Shown: positions 26,129 to 35,433, counted from the stretch's first letter. The stretch is 51,334 nucleotides of DNA from an uncultured Clostridia bacterium (GCA_944381095.1 CALWJW010000004.1:1-51334), one strand, 5' to 3'. The notes: generated by a model not told the origin, from the letters alone. Program-made: numbers and translations.

Positions 26129-27181
26129 ATGACAGAAGACAACAAAATTGGTTACGCGGTACTCGGACTCGGAGTCGGAAAGAGTCATGTAGAAAGCGCG
26201 TTGAAGTGCGAAAAATGCAGGCTGGTCGCAGTATGCGACATAAAAGAGGAAAAGGTGAAAAGTATAACGGATAAGAATCCGCAGATCACCGGATATACCG
26301 ATTTTAAAGAGCTTCTGAAGGATGACAGAGTCGATATCATCAGCGTCTGTTTGCCGAGCGGCATGCATGCTGATTATGCAGTGGCGGCAATGGAAGCCGG
26401 AAAACACGTACTTATAGAAAAACCGATGGACATAAGCTGTGAGGCGATCGACAGAATAGAAGCGGCGCGGCTGAGGACCGGAAAGAAGGTCGGAGGCATT
26501 TATCAGAACAGGAATAATGCCGTAATGAAACCGCTTAAAGAAGCCATTGACAGCGGAAAGCTCGGCAAGATTTTCCTCGGCACCTTCGCAGTGAAGTGGC
26601 TCAGAGAACAGAGCTACTTTGAGGGCGACCACAGCTGGCACGGCACTTGGAGTATGGACGGGGGAGGTTCCCTTATAAATCAGGCGGTACATACACTTGA
26701 CATAATGCAGTGGCTTATGGGGAAACCGGTGAGCGTCCGGTCTGTGACGTCGGTAAACAATCATAATATCGAATCAGAGGATCTGACTGCATCCGTGTTC
26801 ACCTTTGAAAACGGTGCAACGGCAACATTTCTTTCGACTACCTGCTGTTATCCCGGACTTTCAACCGATATCCAGGTTTACGGTACCGACGGTTCTGTCG
26901 AAATAGACGGGGACAAACTGAAACTCTGGAAGATAAAAGGCGAGGACGAGCGTGACGAAGAGGATATGCTTGACCGCTACGGAAGAGGAAACCGGATCGC
27001 CGCAGCATACGAGCCGGGCAGCAAGTACGGGCATATAACTCAGGTTGAGGATATGATAAACGCAGTCATTGAGGACAGGGATCCGCAGATAATGCCGGCT
27101 GAGGCGAAAAAAGCGGTAAAAATTATCGAAGCGGTTTATAAGTCGGCCGCAAGCGGTCTTACAGTCAGTATAGACTGGTGA
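26129..27181 (+). CDS. Gfo/Idh/MocA-family NAD(P)-dependent oxidoreductase
   Basis: Members oxidise or reduce sugars, inositols and sugar acids. A Rossmann fold opens the protein (AVLGLGVGKSHVESAL, near residues 11-26), followed by the family motif HVLIEKPMD with the catalytic Lys and the C-terminal domain with GGGSLINQAVHTLDIMQW, where the conserved His sits. It is 350 residues long. AAAAGGGG precedes the ATG. It follows the nucleotidase by 47 bases and precedes a terminator, so it may be the last gene of the thyX transcript. Nothing here fixes the substrate. Confidence 0.88.
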   Translation: MTEDNKIGYAVLGLGVGKSHVESALKCEKCRLVAVCDIKEEKVKSITDKNPQITGYTDFKELLKDDRVDIISVCLPSGMHADYAVAAMEAGKHVLIEKPMDISCEAIDRIEAARLRTGKKVGGIYQNRNNAVMKPLKEAIDSGKLGKIFLGTFAVKWLREQSYFEGDHSWHGTWSMDGGGSLINQAVHTLDIMQWLMGKPVSVRSVTSVNNHNIESEDLTASVFTFENGATATFLSTTCCYPGLSTDIQVYGTDGSVEIDGDKLKLWKIKGEDERDEEDMLDRYGRGNRIAAAYEPGSKYGHITQVEDMINAVIEDRDPQIMPAEAKKAVKIIEAVYKSAASGLTVSIDW

Positions 27182-27332
27182 ACAGTCCCGGATGGAATTT
27201 TTCGCCGGGGTGTCTTAAAGCTCAGCTCCGGTGTTGCCGAAATAAGTACAGCCCTTTGAAATTTCGGGACGAGACCGAGGTTTGCACGATCCCGGGCACC
27301 TTTGAAATCTGCTTTTACATTGAATAACTGAT

Positions 27333-27367
27333 AAAAAGCCGTCTGCATCAGCAGACCGCTTTTTTTA
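27333..27367 (+). terminator. Intrinsic terminator after the oxidoreductase gene
   Basis: AAAAAGC(c)GTCTGC-ATCA-GCAGAC(c)GCTTTTTT: a 13-bp stem with one C-C mismatch and a T-rich end. It separates the thyX group from the transport operon. Confidence 0.88.
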
Positions 27368-27480
27368 CGTCTGAGCTTAATTCCGGGATATCGGAAAAAT
27401 GTAAAAAAATCCCTTATCATCTAATCGTTGAATGAGAGTTTTGTGACGGATTTGTGTAAAGGATCCCCATAACATCGTAT

Positions 27481-27561
27481 TTGTGCATGTTGTACACTTG
27501 TAGAAAATTTATGCACATGCTTGTGCATATTAAACAAAACCCGTCTGTTATATAGTAACAG
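27481..27561. promoter_or_regulatory. Operator-like cluster of inverted repeats upstream of the transport operon
   Basis: A perfect inverted repeat TATGCACA-TGCT-TGTGCATA covers 27510-27529. The same half-site TGTGCAT occurs again at 27482-27488, with a variant TGTACAC at 27490-27496. A second palindrome, CTGTTA-TATAG-TAACAG, lies at 27545-27561. The cluster is 200-300 bases before the promoter at 27767. No regulator gene lies beside it. Confidence 0.6.
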
Positions 27562-27766
27562 CTAAACACAAATTCCATTGGCAGATGAAGACGATGGTAC
27601 AAACAAAAATGCAACATTTTAACTATATTTCCGTAAAATATTGCAAAAAGTTGCAAAAATATAAAACGGTTTAGTTGAAAAACACCATAAGCGTGGAATC
27701 TGCTCAGGTAAAGAAAAAAGCGACAAAAAACAGCGGTTTCGTAGCCTTCGCGAAAGTAAAATCTTC

Positions 27767-27795
27767 TTGACTTTTCTATATTATTATGATATACT
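27767..27795 (+). promoter_or_regulatory. Promoter of the seven-gene transport operon
   Basis: TTGACT at 27767-27772, 17-base spacer, TATACT at 27790-27795. The expected transcript starts near 27802, leaving a leader of about 155 bases. Confidence 0.8.
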
Positions 27796-27801
27796 CTTTA
27801 A

Positions 27802-27955
27802 AAACAAAACCTTTCGTCCGGACGCACTGCGGGAAAGCCACAAATCCTGCCGGAATGTGTCCCTTCGGGGAGCGGTACAGGCACACCGGCTCAGAGGAGC
27901 AAACCGTGCCGATCAAGCACAGATAAACCAACAATCTTGGTAGGAGGAACCCTAA
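27802..27955 (+). promoter_or_regulatory. Structured leader of the transport operon
   Basis: The leader can fold into GCCGG(aa)TGTG / CACACCGGC (27849-27890) enclosing a CCC-TTCG-GGG hairpin, followed by GCTC-AGAG-GAGC (27889-27900, overlapping it by two bases). GGCAC at 27880-27884 can pair instead with GTGCC at 27905-27909, so alternative folds exist. GGAGGA serves as ribosome site. I could not match it to a known riboswitch class or a T-box. Confidence 0.5.
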
Positions 27956-30900
27956 ATGAAACAATGGCAGAAACACAGAATTGTCGCCGTGCTTCTTGTG
28001 ATTGCTACCCTTATGGGAATGGTTCCGTTCGCAACAGCGACATACGCTGATAACGGAGCTTCCGTCCAGACGGACGAGGAGGATACGTACGGAGGAAGAA
28101 CTCTGGACGAGATCCTTGAGCTTATAGAGGGAAAAACGTACAATGAGTACCTGGGCACTCACAGTGACAAAACGGCGGCAAGTGATTCAAGTGAAATACT
28201 TGCCAACGCAGTCGACGTGCTGGTAAAGCCGGGAGAAAAAAACGAGCAGACCGGCGAGGACTGGACGACGGCGCAGTACAAGGATGATTTCACTTACACG
28301 GACGAAAACGGAACTACCTACACGGGTGTCTACACGCCGTCAACGGGTAAAGTGACTTTCAAGATCTCCGTGAAAGAAACGGGAATGTACTCGATAGACC
28401 TCAAATACTTCCCGGTCGAAACCTACGATATCAATGGGGACGGCACGGAAGAGACGGTGAGTACAAAAACGACCATAGAAAGGATGTTCTATATCGACGG
28501 TTCGCTTCCGTTCAACGAATGCCGTTACCTGTACATACCCAGGTCATGGGAGTACGTCGGAACGGACGGAGTGACCAAGCTTTACAGGATCGACGAGCCG
28601 AGACGCGAAAGCTATGATTCGGACGAGGCATACAATGAGGCGTACACGGCGTGGGCGATAGCGACTAACGGCGGAGCAAACAACTATGTCTGGGATAAGG
28701 ATATTCAGGACAACGACATCAGACCTGACCGTTTGGAGTCCTTTGACGCGCGTACATACTTCCTGCGTGACTGGCTTGGTTACACAGTGGATCCCTTCCA
28801 GTTTTACCTGACAGAGGGAGATCACTACTTGACTTTTGAAGCGACGAGAGAACCCCTCATCATCTCGCAGATAAGAGTCTACGGTTACAAGCCGGAGGTC
28901 ACTTATGAGTACAGACTTGCGAGATGGCTTGAAAGCGGACTTAAAGTTTACGAGGGAGACGCAGTCTACAAAATCGAGGCGGAAAGCCCGATCAAAGTGT
29001 CCGATCAGGTGCTCTTCCCCAACACTGACCGTACTTCCTCGATAAACTCTCCTTCTCATCCGTCTGACCTTCTATACAATATATCTGTTTCGAGCGTGGT
29101 CGGTCAGTACATGACGTACCGGGTATATGTACAAGAGGAAGGTCTGTACAACATTATGACCAGGTTCCGTCAGAACACCATGGCGGGTATGTTTACTTCC
29201 AGAAGAATAAGGATAAACGGAGAGATCCAGTTCCGTGAGGCCAGCTTCCTGAGATTCAACTACGACACCTCTTTCCAGAACGAGCTTCTGGGCAACGGGG
29301 AACAAGATTACCTATTTTATTTTAAACAGGGTTGGAACACCGTAGAGATCGAGGTCGTGCTCGGTGACATGAACGAGTACATCTATGACGTTGCGAATAT
29401 AATCTCAACACTCAGCAACGCTTACCAGAGCATACTTCAAATAACCGGAACAAACCCTGACACCGGACGTGACTATGACTTTATATCGCTTATACCGGAT
29501 ACGATAAGCGATCTTGCAAACTGCGCGGTTGAGCTTGACAGAATATACAACTCGCTTGTTGAAGTGACCGGCGCGACAGGACAGCACATTTCGACCATCG
29601 ACACTATAAGACAGCTCGTTTCAAAGATGGCGACCGATGAGTATCAGATCGCTCCGAACTTCCTGTCATTCAAAAACTACATAACAGCGCTGAGTAACTG
29701 GCTGTACACTTCGCTTTCGCAGCCGCTGAAACTTGACTATCTCCTTATCCAGTCGCCGAACACCGAGGTGCCTGACGCAAAAGCCGGCTTCTTCTATGCG
29801 GCGGGACATGAAGCAAAATCGTTCTTTGCAAGCTTCTTCAAAGACTATAACGTAATAGGATTCAAAACCGATAAGGATGAGAGCGAGTACGAAGGCACAA
29901 TACTTATGTGGAATACGGTCAGCCGTGAAGACGCGCTCATACTTCGTACTATGATAGACGCAGGATTTACTCCCGTAAGCAATATTGCCGTTAACATCAG
30001 GTACGTGGCACAGGGACTTCAGGAATCGGTTCTTGCCGGAGTCGGACCGGACGTTGCAAACATGGCTTCCGGAACCGCAGTGTCGTGGGGACTGCGACAC
30101 GCCGTTGAAGAGCTGAGTCGAGTATACACCGAAGAAGATGCCGCTGAGGGAAATATCCCCGAAGGCAAAAACGTAGGTGACGAAGTGTTCAGCGGATTCA
30201 GGGCGCTCTGTCCGGTAGATGAGCAGGGAGAGTTCATAGTGCCTTACTACAATGAGGAAAAAGGCATTTTCATGGACAAAACCGGAACGATCGAGGTAGA
30301 GTTCTCAAACGCCGCTCTGGAAGCGGTATCGCTTGACAACAAGACTTACCTTATACCGACTACCATGAACTTTGAAATGGCTTTCTACCGTGTGGACGTG
30401 TTTGCCGCGATGGACAACGTCAAGCCCCCGAGAACATGGCAGGAGCTTTACGAAGTTATACCTTCAATGACAAGAGACCATATGACTATGGGAATGCAGA
30501 CATCTCTCGCCGGATACCAGATGATTTTGTATCAGATGGGTGAGACAATGTATGCAAATGATTATCAGAGCTTCAACCAGAGCACGACAGCACTTAAAGC
30601 ATTTGATACGCTTTGCGCACTGTTCAATGACTATTCGCTTCCGATAAACTATGACCTTACCCGTTTCCGTACGGGAGAAATACCGATAGTGGTCGCGAAC
30701 TGGACAACATACAATACATTCATGGGTTATTACGAGCTCCGCGGACTGTGGACCATGGAATCACTCATAGGTTGGGAGAACGAAGAGACGGGTGAAGTCG
30801 ACCGCTCGTCGATACTGAATGTTGAGGGAATAGTTATTCCGAGAGGAAGTGAAAATCCTCAGCACGTATGGGAATACATAAAATGGTACTCCGGATTTGA

Positions 30901-31252
30901 CGCTCAGAAGAGACTGGCAAGACAGCAGCTTGCCGCTTCGGCTAATACAACGGTAAAATATAATACCGCCAACCTCAACGCGCTCCTCGCGCAGGCATGG
31001 ACGGCAGACGAACTTGAAGCGATGAAAGAGCAGATACCGTATCTGAAAGGAATACCTTTTAATCCCGGCGACTATAACATCAGCAGGTACATAAACTTCG
31101 CGTTCCTTGCGGTTTACAACAATAACGCCAATGCGGTTGATCAGTTCCTTAATTACGTTGTCGATATAGATAAGGAACTTTCGCGTAAGCGTGAAGAGTA
31201 CCACCTCCCGTTCATAGATTACTATGACAGGAATACGAGTGAGACTGAATAA
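27956..31252 (+). CDS. Large extracellular solute-binding protein with carbohydrate-binding-like modules
   Basis: At 1098 residues it is more than twice the normal size of a family 1 solute-binding protein. Order: signal peptide (1 to about 31, cleavage near ATATYA), a beta-sandwich-like region (about 75-320, GMYSIDLKYF, FYIDGSLPF), a second CBM6/CBM35-like module (about 335-470, starting YKIEAESPIKVS, then GLYNIMTRFR), a helical stretch (about 480-615), and a binding-protein fold (about 615-1090) with YLIPTTMNFEMAFYRVDVF, PRTWQELYEVIP and WEYIKWYSGFDAQ. There is no cysteine in or near the signal peptide, so it is not a lipoprotein, and no sortase or C-terminal membrane anchor is visible. It is the first gene of the operon. 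A carbohydrate ligand is inferred from the modules and permease type. Confidence 0.85.
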   Translation: MKQWQKHRIVAVLLVIATLMGMVPFATATYADNGASVQTDEEDTYGGRTLDEILELIEGKTYNEYLGTHSDKTAASDSSEILANAVDVLVKPGEKNEQTGEDWTTAQYKDDFTYTDENGTTYTGVYTPSTGKVTFKISVKETGMYSIDLKYFPVETYDINGDGTEETVSTKTTIERMFYIDGSLPFNECRYLYIPRSWEYVGTDGVTKLYRIDEPRRESYDSDEAYNEAYTAWAIATNGGANNYVWDKDIQDNDIRPDRLESFDARTYFLRDWLGYTVDPFQFYLTEGDHYLTFEATREPLIISQIRVYGYKPEVTYEYRLARWLESGLKVYEGDAVYKIEAESPIKVSDQVLFPNTDRTSSINSPSHPSDLLYNISVSSVVGQYMTYRVYVQEEGLYNIMTRFRQNTMAGMFTSRRIRINGEIQFREASFLRFNYDTSFQNELLGNGEQDYLFYFKQGWNTVEIEVVLGDMNEYIYDVANIISTLSNAYQSILQITGTNPDTGRDYDFISLIPDTISDLANCAVELDRIYNSLVEVTGATGQHISTIDTIRQLVSKMATDEYQIAPNFLSFKNYITALSNWLYTSLSQPLKLDYLLIQSPNTEVPDAKAGFFYAAGHEAKSFFASFFKDYNVIGFKTDKDESEYEGTILMWNTVSREDALILRTMIDAGFTPVSNIAVNIRYVAQGLQESVLAGVGPDVANMASGTAVSWGLRHAVEELSRVYTEEDAAEGNIPEGKNVGDEVFSGFRALCPVDEQGEFIVPYYNEEKGIFMDKTGTIEVEFSNAALEAVSLDNKTYLIPTTMNFEMAFYRVDVFAAMDNVKPPRTWQELYEVIPSMTRDHMTMGMQTSLAGYQMILYQMGETMYANDYQSFNQSTTALKAFDTLCALFNDYSLPINYDLTRFRTGEIPIVVANWTTYNTFMGYYELRGLWTMESLIGWENEETGEVDRSSILNVEGIVIPRGSENPQHVWEYIKWYSGFDAQKRLARQQLAASANTTVKYNTANLNALLAQAWTADELEAMKEQIPYLKGIPFNPGDYNISRYINFAFLAVYNNNANAVDQFLNYVVDIDKELSRKREEYHLPFIDYYDRNTSETE

Positions 31253-31265
31253 AAATGAATGTAAA

Positions 31266-31296
31266 GCCCGGCTCAGGCCGGATCCGGAAGCCGGGC
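31266..31296 (+). promoter_or_regulatory. GC-rich hairpin behind the binding-protein gene
   Basis: GCCCGGCT (31266-31273) pairs perfectly with AGCCGGGC (31289-31296), and CCGGATCCGG lies in the loop. No T run follows, so it is not a terminator. Its place between a binding-protein gene and its permease genes suggests an mRNA-stabilising or processing element, as known for maltose-type operons. Confidence 0.65.
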
Positions 31297-31340
31297 GATA
31301 AGTTCAAAGCGAAAAAGTTTGATAGAATAGGAGAAAGCAT

Positions 31341-32312
31341 ATGTCTGATAACGCAGTTGCTGTAAAGGACGGGCAGGCAGAGCAGCCGAACGATCCGAGT
31401 CAGAAAAGCATATCAAGATGGGAATACACAAGGCGTCAGATGAAAAAAACATGGCCGGGCTATGTAATGGTGGCACCGTTTCTTATCATGTTCGCGGCAT
31501 TTACGATAATACCGGTCGTTGTGTCGTTTTTCCTGAGCTTTACCAACTTCAATATGCTGGAAATGCCGGAGTTCTGCGCAATGGACAACTACATAAGGCT
31601 GTTCCTTGAAGACGACCTGTTTCTTACAGCATTCCAGAATACACTGATATTCGCCCTTACAACAGGACCGATATCTTATATACTCTCATTCCTCCTCGCT
31701 TGGTTTATAAATGAGCTTTCACCGAGAGTGAGATCACTGGTTACGATAATATTTTACGGACCCTCGATTTCCGGTTCCGCATATCTCGTATGGAAGCTGA
31801 TCTTCCAGGGAGATATTTACGGACTTGCAAACGGAGCGTTGATGAAGTTCGGACTGATAACCAAACCGATAGTTTTCCTGCAGGATACAAAATACATAGT
31901 GCCGATCTGTATAATCGTATCAATTTGGACATCACTCGGAACTGCTTTCCTTTCGTTTATAGCGGGTCTTCAAGGTGTCGACAGGAGTCTTTACGAGGCA
32001 GGAGCTGTTGACGGTGTAAGGAACCGCTGGCAGGAGCTGTGGTATATAACTCTTCCGTCGATGAAGTCGATACTTATGTTCGGTGCGGTTCTTTCAATAA
32101 CCGGCGCATTCGGCTTCGGCGGAATAGTCAATAACCTCTGCGGAAACCCGTCTACCGACTACGTGGCGTGGACGCTGCAACACCATATGGCTGACTACAT
32201 GAACGCACGTTTCGAAGTGGGTTATGCATCGTGCATATCGATAGTACTCTTTGTACTTATGTTCGGCGCGAACTTGTTTATTAAGAATGCTCTGTCGAAG
32301 GTAGGTAGATGA
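31341..32312 (+). CDS. ABC transporter permease, first pair, MalF/LplB-like
   Basis: This integral membrane subunit of a carbohydrate-type ABC importer has 323 residues and about six membrane segments, starting with GYVMVAPFLIMFAAFTIIPVV. The cytoplasmic EAA loop that docks the ATPase is EAGAVDGVRNRWQELWYITLP (near residues 215-235). It follows the binding protein after 88 bases that include a hairpin. GGAGA precedes the ATG. It should pair with the next gene product, one base downstream. No ATPase gene is present in the operon. Confidence 0.93.
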   Translation: MSDNAVAVKDGQAEQPNDPSQKSISRWEYTRRQMKKTWPGYVMVAPFLIMFAAFTIIPVVVSFFLSFTNFNMLEMPEFCAMDNYIRLFLEDDLFLTAFQNTLIFALTTGPISYILSFLLAWFINELSPRVRSLVTIIFYGPSISGSAYLVWKLIFQGDIYGLANGALMKFGLITKPIVFLQDTKYIVPICIIVSIWTSLGTAFLSFIAGLQGVDRSLYEAGAVDGVRNRWQELWYITLPSMKSILMFGAVLSITGAFGFGGIVNNLCGNPSTDYVAWTLQHHMADYMNARFEVGYASCISIVLFVLMFGANLFIKNALSKVGR

Positions 32313-32313
32313 T

Positions 32314-33183
32314 ATGAAGAGACTGAGAACAAGAAAGCACGCGGTCGTGCTGAACCGAAGCGTCGGCGGCGACCTCTCGATAACAATTTTATTAGGTATA
32401 TTCGGTTTGTTTATGTTTTTGCCGGTCTATTACCTTATCATCACGGCGTTTAAACCGATAGGAGAAATGTTTCTGACGCCTCCTAACTTCTACGTAATAA
32501 AACCGACGATGCAGAACTTCATTGACCTGTTCGCTTCTATGACTTCGACATGGGTACCGATTTCAAGGTATATATTCAACACGGTGTTTATATCACTCGG
32601 AGCGACAGTCGGATGTCTTATAATCGGTTCAATGGCTGCTTACGCGATATCCAAAGTGCATTTCCCGGGAGCAAACGTAATCTTCCAGATGATAGTTTAC
32701 TCGCTGATGATCTCGTCGACTGTAACCGGAATAGCCCACTTCATTATATTCGTTGCGCTCGGCTGGCTGAATACATATACGATATCGATAGTGCCGATCT
32801 GGGCGTCCACACTTGGACTTTACCTGATGAAGAACTTCATTGACGCGTCGATTCACGATTCAATGATAGAGGCGGCACGAATAGAAGGAGCGTCGGAATT
32901 CAGGATTTACCTTACACTGGTAATGCCTCTGGTAAAACCGGCATGGCTGACTCTTATGATAACGGTCTTCCAGCAGGTGTGGAATGCCGGGGCTTCCAGC
33001 TACGTTTACAGTGAAAACCTGAAAACATTCGATAATGCAATAAACTCGATAATTTCAGCTTCCGGCACTCAGGGAGCCGGAGCGGCTGCGACTGTCTTGA
33101 TGATGAGCGTACCTATGATCGTGTTCATTATATCTCAGAGTAAGATAGTTGAAACAATGGGATCTGCGGGAATGAAAGACTGA
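32314..33183 (+). CDS. ABC transporter permease, first pair, MalG-like
   Basis: This is the partner of the preceding permease. The 289-residue membrane protein starts with LGIFGLFMFLPVYYLIITAF and carries the EAA loop EAARIEGASEFRIYLTLVMP (near residues 187-206). It has six predicted membrane segments with a periplasmic loop after the first one (about residues 50-85), as in MalG-type subunits. It starts one base after the upstream stop, so translation is coupled. No unusual insertion. Confidence 0.93.
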   Translation: MKRLRTRKHAVVLNRSVGGDLSITILLGIFGLFMFLPVYYLIITAFKPIGEMFLTPPNFYVIKPTMQNFIDLFASMTSTWVPISRYIFNTVFISLGATVGCLIIGSMAAYAISKVHFPGANVIFQMIVYSLMISSTVTGIAHFIIFVALGWLNTYTISIVPIWASTLGLYLMKNFIDASIHDSMIEAARIEGASEFRIYLTLVMPLVKPAWLTLMITVFQQVWNAGASSYVYSENLKTFDNAINSIISASGTQGAGAAATVLMMSVPMIVFIISQSKIVETMGSAGMKD

Positions 33184-33199
33184 GGAAGGAGGAACGAAA

Positions 33200-35419
33200 A
33201 TGAGAAAATCAGGAATAAAGTTCATAGTTGGATTTCTGATGTGCGTAATGACGCTGATGATGACCGTTCTTCCGGCTTTCGCGACAGCATATTCAACTTA
33301 TACGTACTCGATAGACGGAACTCAGCTTGCTTCACCAAATGCGTATGAACCGCAAAAGCTTTATGATTCCGTCAACACAAGAATATACGAAAAAACAGGA
33401 TACAATCTTTCTGACCCGCGTGACCTCACAGTCGATTCTTACGGAAATATTTACGTTGTGGATTCGGCGCCGATACTTGATGAAAGCGGTAACCCCACTT
33501 CGCAGAAGATTTACCGGATAATAGTTCTTGACCCGTACTTCCAGTGTATGTATCAGATAACGGAATTCAAGAGTGAGTCGGGAGCAGTCAATACTTTCAA
33601 TAATCCCGGCGGTGTTTGCGTAACCGATAAAAGGCTTTACGTTGCCGATACCGACAACAAGCGGATAGTGGTATTCAATCTTGTGGATGACGGAAGAAGT
33701 CACCCGGAATTTTACCGTATTATCCCTGAACCGCAGGCGGATATATTCAGTGCGGATATGCAGTACAAGCCGGTCGCCGTGGCTTCTGACGATAACCATA
33801 TTTACGTGGTTTCGTCAACCACTTACATGGGAATTATCTCACTTGATCTGTCCGGAAATTTCCAGGGCTTTATCGGAGCTCAGAAGGTTTCGGTCGATGC
33901 TCTTACACTGTTTTTCAGACTGTTCCAGACTGCCGAGCAGAGAGCACAGTCAACAAAATACGTTTCAACAGAGTACAATAACATAGTGATGGATGAATCC
34001 GGATTCATTTATGTCACCACATCCTCACTTGACGCCGGAAAACAGCAGGAGGCAATTGACGATAAGTCCACAAGTGCTGAATATGCGCCGGTAAAGAAAC
34101 TCAATACAAACGGAGAAGACATCCTGAACAGAACAGGATTTTATCCGCCGTCCGGAGAGGTCCTTGTATCAAACGTTTCGAGAAATAATGAGCCGTCAGG
34201 AGCTTCGAGAATAATCGACGTGGCAATAGGTCCGGAAGGAACCTGGTCGATAATCGATGAAAAACGTCAGAGAGTTTTTACCTACGATAAAAACGGAAAT
34301 CTGCTGTTCGCTTTCGGAGATAAAGGAAAACAGCTCGGAAACCTCGAGGATATAGAGGCGATAGCTTACCAGAGTTTCAACGGCGAAGACAATATGGTGA
34401 TCCTGGATAAAAGAACATGCTCCATCACCACATACACAAGGACAGAGTACGGTGATCTTCTGATCACGGCTCTGAAACACGATAACGATCAGGAATATGA
34501 TCTGGCGATCCAGGACTATGACAACATACTTCAAAGAAATATCAACTTTGACGTAGCGTACATAGGAAAAGCCAAGTCGCTTTACCGCAGCGGCGATTAC
34601 AACGCAGCTATGGAGCAGTACTCATTTGCTTACAATACCGACGGTTATTCACAGGCCTTTAAGATGTTCAGAAAGGACTGGGTATCAAAATACATCTGGG
34701 TGGTGCCGATAGTTGTCGTGGCGGTGTTTGCCGGACTGTATTTCTTCTTCAAACAGGCGGCAAAGGTAAACGCAAAAACAGCTGTTACGTCCGGAAAGAG
34801 AACCTTCGGTCAGGAACTGATGTTTGCATTCCATCTTATGTTCCATCCGTTTGACGGTTACTGGGACTTAAAACATGAAAAGCGCGGTTCTCTCAGAGGT
34901 GCGTTGTTCTATATGGCGCTGGCAATTCTGGTGTTCACGTATCAGAATGTCGGAAGATCGTACATGTACAATCCGAGAGGCACCTATTCGAGTCTTACCA
35001 TACAGATAATGTCGATACTGGTCCCTGTGGTTCTGTTTGCCACTGCAAACTGGTGTCTTACAACACTGTTCGACGGAGAGGGAAGTTTTAAAGACATAAT
35101 AATCGCAACCGGATATTCACTCGCTCCGTTGCCGTTCCTGATAATTCCGGCGACACTTCTTACACACATACTTGCATCTTCGGAATCGGGTATAATAACA
35201 CTTCTGACGTCGTTTGCGTTTGTGTGGGTAGGACTTCTGCTGTTCTTCGGAATAATGATAACTCATGACTATTCGTTCATGAAAAACATTCTTACAACGG
35301 CAGGAACGATCCTCGGAATGGCTTTTATAATGTTTCTGGTGATTTTGTTTGCCACGCTGGTTTCAGATATGATCGGATTGGTAAGCAATATCATAACAGA
35401 AATCACATATCGAATGTAA
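33200..35419 (+). CDS. NHL beta-propeller / YIP1-domain membrane protein
   Basis: The 739-residue chain has an N-terminal signal or anchor segment (FIVGFLMCVMTLMMTVLP). An extracytoplasmic region with NHL-type repeats follows (about 60-410; LSDPRDLTVDSYGNIYVVDS, FNNPGGVCVTDKRLYVADTD, SRIIDVAIGPEGTWSIIDE). A TPR-like pair lies at about 430-475 (YDLAIQDYDNILQ, GDYNAAMEQYSFAY), a membrane helix at about 496-516, and a C-terminal YIP1-like domain (about 549-739, starting HPFDGYWDLK) with about five membrane segments. No enzymatic residues are evident. Between the permease pairs, it is plausibly a membrane platform holding a propeller outside the cell, for substrate handling or complex assembly; that is inference. 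GGAGG precedes the ATG. Confidence 0.83.
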   Translation: MRKSGIKFIVGFLMCVMTLMMTVLPAFATAYSTYTYSIDGTQLASPNAYEPQKLYDSVNTRIYEKTGYNLSDPRDLTVDSYGNIYVVDSAPILDESGNPTSQKIYRIIVLDPYFQCMYQITEFKSESGAVNTFNNPGGVCVTDKRLYVADTDNKRIVVFNLVDDGRSHPEFYRIIPEPQADIFSADMQYKPVAVASDDNHIYVVSSTTYMGIISLDLSGNFQGFIGAQKVSVDALTLFFRLFQTAEQRAQSTKYVSTEYNNIVMDESGFIYVTTSSLDAGKQQEAIDDKSTSAEYAPVKKLNTNGEDILNRTGFYPPSGEVLVSNVSRNNEPSGASRIIDVAIGPEGTWSIIDEKRQRVFTYDKNGNLLFAFGDKGKQLGNLEDIEAIAYQSFNGEDNMVILDKRTCSITTYTRTEYGDLLITALKHDNDQEYDLAIQDYDNILQRNINFDVAYIGKAKSLYRSGDYNAAMEQYSFAYNTDGYSQAFKMFRKDWVSKYIWVVPIVVVAVFAGLYFFFKQAAKVNAKTAVTSGKRTFGQELMFAFHLMFHPFDGYWDLKHEKRGSLRGALFYMALAILVFTYQNVGRSYMYNPRGTYSSLTIQIMSILVPVVLFATANWCLTTLFDGEGSFKDIIIATGYSLAPLPFLIIPATLLTHILASSESGIITLLTSFAFVWVGLLLFFGIMITHDYSFMKNILTTAGTILGMAFIMFLVILFATLVSDMIGLVSNIITEITYRM

Positions 35420-35433
35420 GGAGGAAAAAGGCA

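Noticed and set aside
27802..27955. Transport operon leader as a cobalamin, c-di-GMP or T-box element
   Set aside because: Scattered look-alike words occur, but the diagnostic core (B12 box, GEMM core or the AGGGTGG T-box sequence) is absent.
31266..31296. Hairpin after the binding-protein gene as a terminator
   Set aside because: No T run follows and the permease genes continue on the same strand, so it is better read as an mRNA stability element.
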